The notes below the pieces were generated by a model that searched no databases, was not told the DNA's origin, and saw nothing but the letters and a program-made list of their open reading frames with translations. 64,000 nucleotides of DNA from Whalleya microplaca (Eukaryota > Ascomycota > Sordariomycetes > Xylariales > Xylariaceae), in assembly GCA_022497155.1 (NCBI GenBank), contig MU385765.1:248001-312000 (forward strand), written 5' to 3'. The first letter of the stretch is position 1, and every line of letters begins with the position of its first letter. Below, one piece after another: positions 63,301 through 64,000 of this stretch. Position numbers and translations under genes: made by a program.

Positions 63301-64000
63301 CTATTAATATATTAAAGCCGGATTACGTAATTTTAGTTTTTTATATAGGTATTTGGTGCTTAAAAATATATAATTATATAATAATATTTAATTGGGTACC
63401 TATATTAATAACTATAGTAATTAAGTTTTTATATCTTTTAAAGCTAATCTTTATAATTAATTAAGGTAATAGTCGGATATATATTCTAATATTACAGATA
63501 AATACCGGCAGTAATATTATAATAATTTAAGTAGTGTTATTAGGTATTATAAATATATTATTAATTAATATATTTATAAAACTATTTTGGGATTTATTAG
63601 GCATAAAGATTAGCTATAATACGTTTGGTGTAAAATTGGACTAAGATTATTATCCTTATTATTACTAATTAATTATTTCGGCTAGAAAAATATAAATTAT
63701 TTTATAAAGTTTCCGATTTGTTTTATTTATTTTATTAAATAGGTATTAGAGTAATATTTTATTAAATCCCGTATAATATTTAATTAGATTATTTTATAAA
63801 ATTTTAAATTTTTTTACTGCATTTTTAAAGATTCTTTTTTTCTAATATTCCGAAGTTAAAGCTAAGGCTGGTTAATTAGGTATAGTGTTTTTTGGCTTAT
63901 TAGTCTGGGTTTATTTTAGCGTTTTTAATATTATTAAAGGTAAAAGGTTTAGTTTTAATAGCATTTTATTAATTATTCTTTTTATAAATATACTGCCGTT

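Larger units (their letters stand above)
18400..64000. repeat. AT-rich isochore of RIP-decayed nested retrotransposons
   Basis: From about 18,400 to the end the sequence is very AT-rich, dominated by TA-containing words and nearly free of CA and TG dinucleotides. Retrotransposon frames read through only if TAA/TAG are taken as former CAA/CAG, and repeat copies differ mostly by C/T and G/A. This is the pattern of repeat-induced point mutation, known in Pezizomycotina. No intact gene is present; the few open frames over 60 codons (45212-45403, 58158-58373, 63270-63464) lie in degenerate repeat DNA and look accidental. Confidence 0.93.
55158..64000 (-). mobile_element. element X copy C: nested in copy B, runs off the window end
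   Basis: 3' LTR at 55158-55384, then internal sequence to the window end, collinear with copy A from about 31,050 back to about 22,700. Importantly, copy C is continuous through the point (about 62,717) that corresponds to where copy B is broken, which shows that copy C inserted into copy B. The reverse transcriptase motif F-D-N-I lies at about 61,855. It is interrupted by a 234-bp non-RIP insertion at 57,114-57,347. The 5' LTR should lie near 66.7-66.9 kb. Confidence 0.85.

Noticed and set aside
63270..63464. 64-codon ORF in the AT block
   Set aside because: Antisense to the decayed X copy C region; no independent support.
18400..64000. Mitochondrial DNA, a plasmid or a centromere as explanation of the AT-rich block
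   Set aside because: LTR pairs, zinc knuckle, reverse transcriptase and integrase motifs and C/T, G/A-only differences between copies explain it as RIP-decayed retrotransposons. A centromeric role cannot be tested from sequence alone.
1..64000. CRISPR array, bacterial operon or prophage
   Set aside because: Spliced fungal genes and RIP-type decay show a filamentous fungal nuclear genome; no regularly spaced repeats of that kind occur.

Overview
This window looks like a filamentous ascomycete. The gene-bearing part has short introns (about 50-135 nt) with GT..AG ends, a CHS7-type chitin synthase chaperone, a GT15 (KTR/KRE2) mannosyltransferase and small secreted proteins. The sharply two-part base composition, with RIP-like decay of repeats, recalls Dothideomycetes with bipartite genomes such as the Leptosphaeria/Pleosporales group. 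That placement is an inference; there is no rRNA or other marker here to prove it.

Region 1 (1 to about 18,280) is ordinary mixed-composition DNA with sparse genes. Six are well supported: a five-exon Golgi mannosyltransferase (minus, 1443-3198), a secreted PQQ-dependent sugar dehydrogenase (plus, 6031-7513), a small DUF4604-like charged protein (plus, 9177-9746), CHS7 (minus, 10831-11952), a small secreted four-cysteine crystallin-like protein (minus, 13271-13847) and a Cys-rich single-pass membrane protein (minus, 16608-17658). Weaker calls are a tiny gene at 15903-16181, a coding remnant at 9771-10030 and an ORF carrying an HExxH motif at 17789-18202. No operon or biosynthetic cluster is visible. 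Three genes bear on the cell wall, the secretory route or the cell surface: mannosyltransferase, chitin synthase export and the membrane protein.

Region 2 (about 18,400 to 64,000) is a 45-kb AT-rich block. TA is abundant, CA/TG are scarce, and frames are riddled with TAA/TAG where CAA/CAG would be expected: the signature of repeat-induced point mutation. It contains no intact gene. It is a stack of decayed Ty3/gypsy-type LTR retrotransposons inserted into each other. A host element H is split in three (about 18,977-19,809; 31,280-33,881; 41,155-44,450). Element X (19,810-31,279, 11.5 kb, 229-bp LTRs) sits in the H gag region. Element Y (33,882-41,154, 7.3 kb, 205-206-bp LTRs, TTTAG/TTTAA target duplication) sits in H pol between protease and reverse transcriptase. 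A minus-strand element Z lies at about 44,450-47,844. It is interrupted by a second X-family copy on the minus strand (47,845-55,157), which is itself interrupted by a third X copy (55,158 to beyond the window end).

The most interesting signals are: the nested insertion history with testable predictions beyond the window; the long stretch downstream of the integrase core in X, with an extra ORF; tRNA-like pol III box sequences near the 3' end of Y (and H); a 234-bp insertion of normal base composition inside the RIP-decayed X copy at 57,114-57,347; and the secreted protein gene within 5 kb of the AT-block edge.
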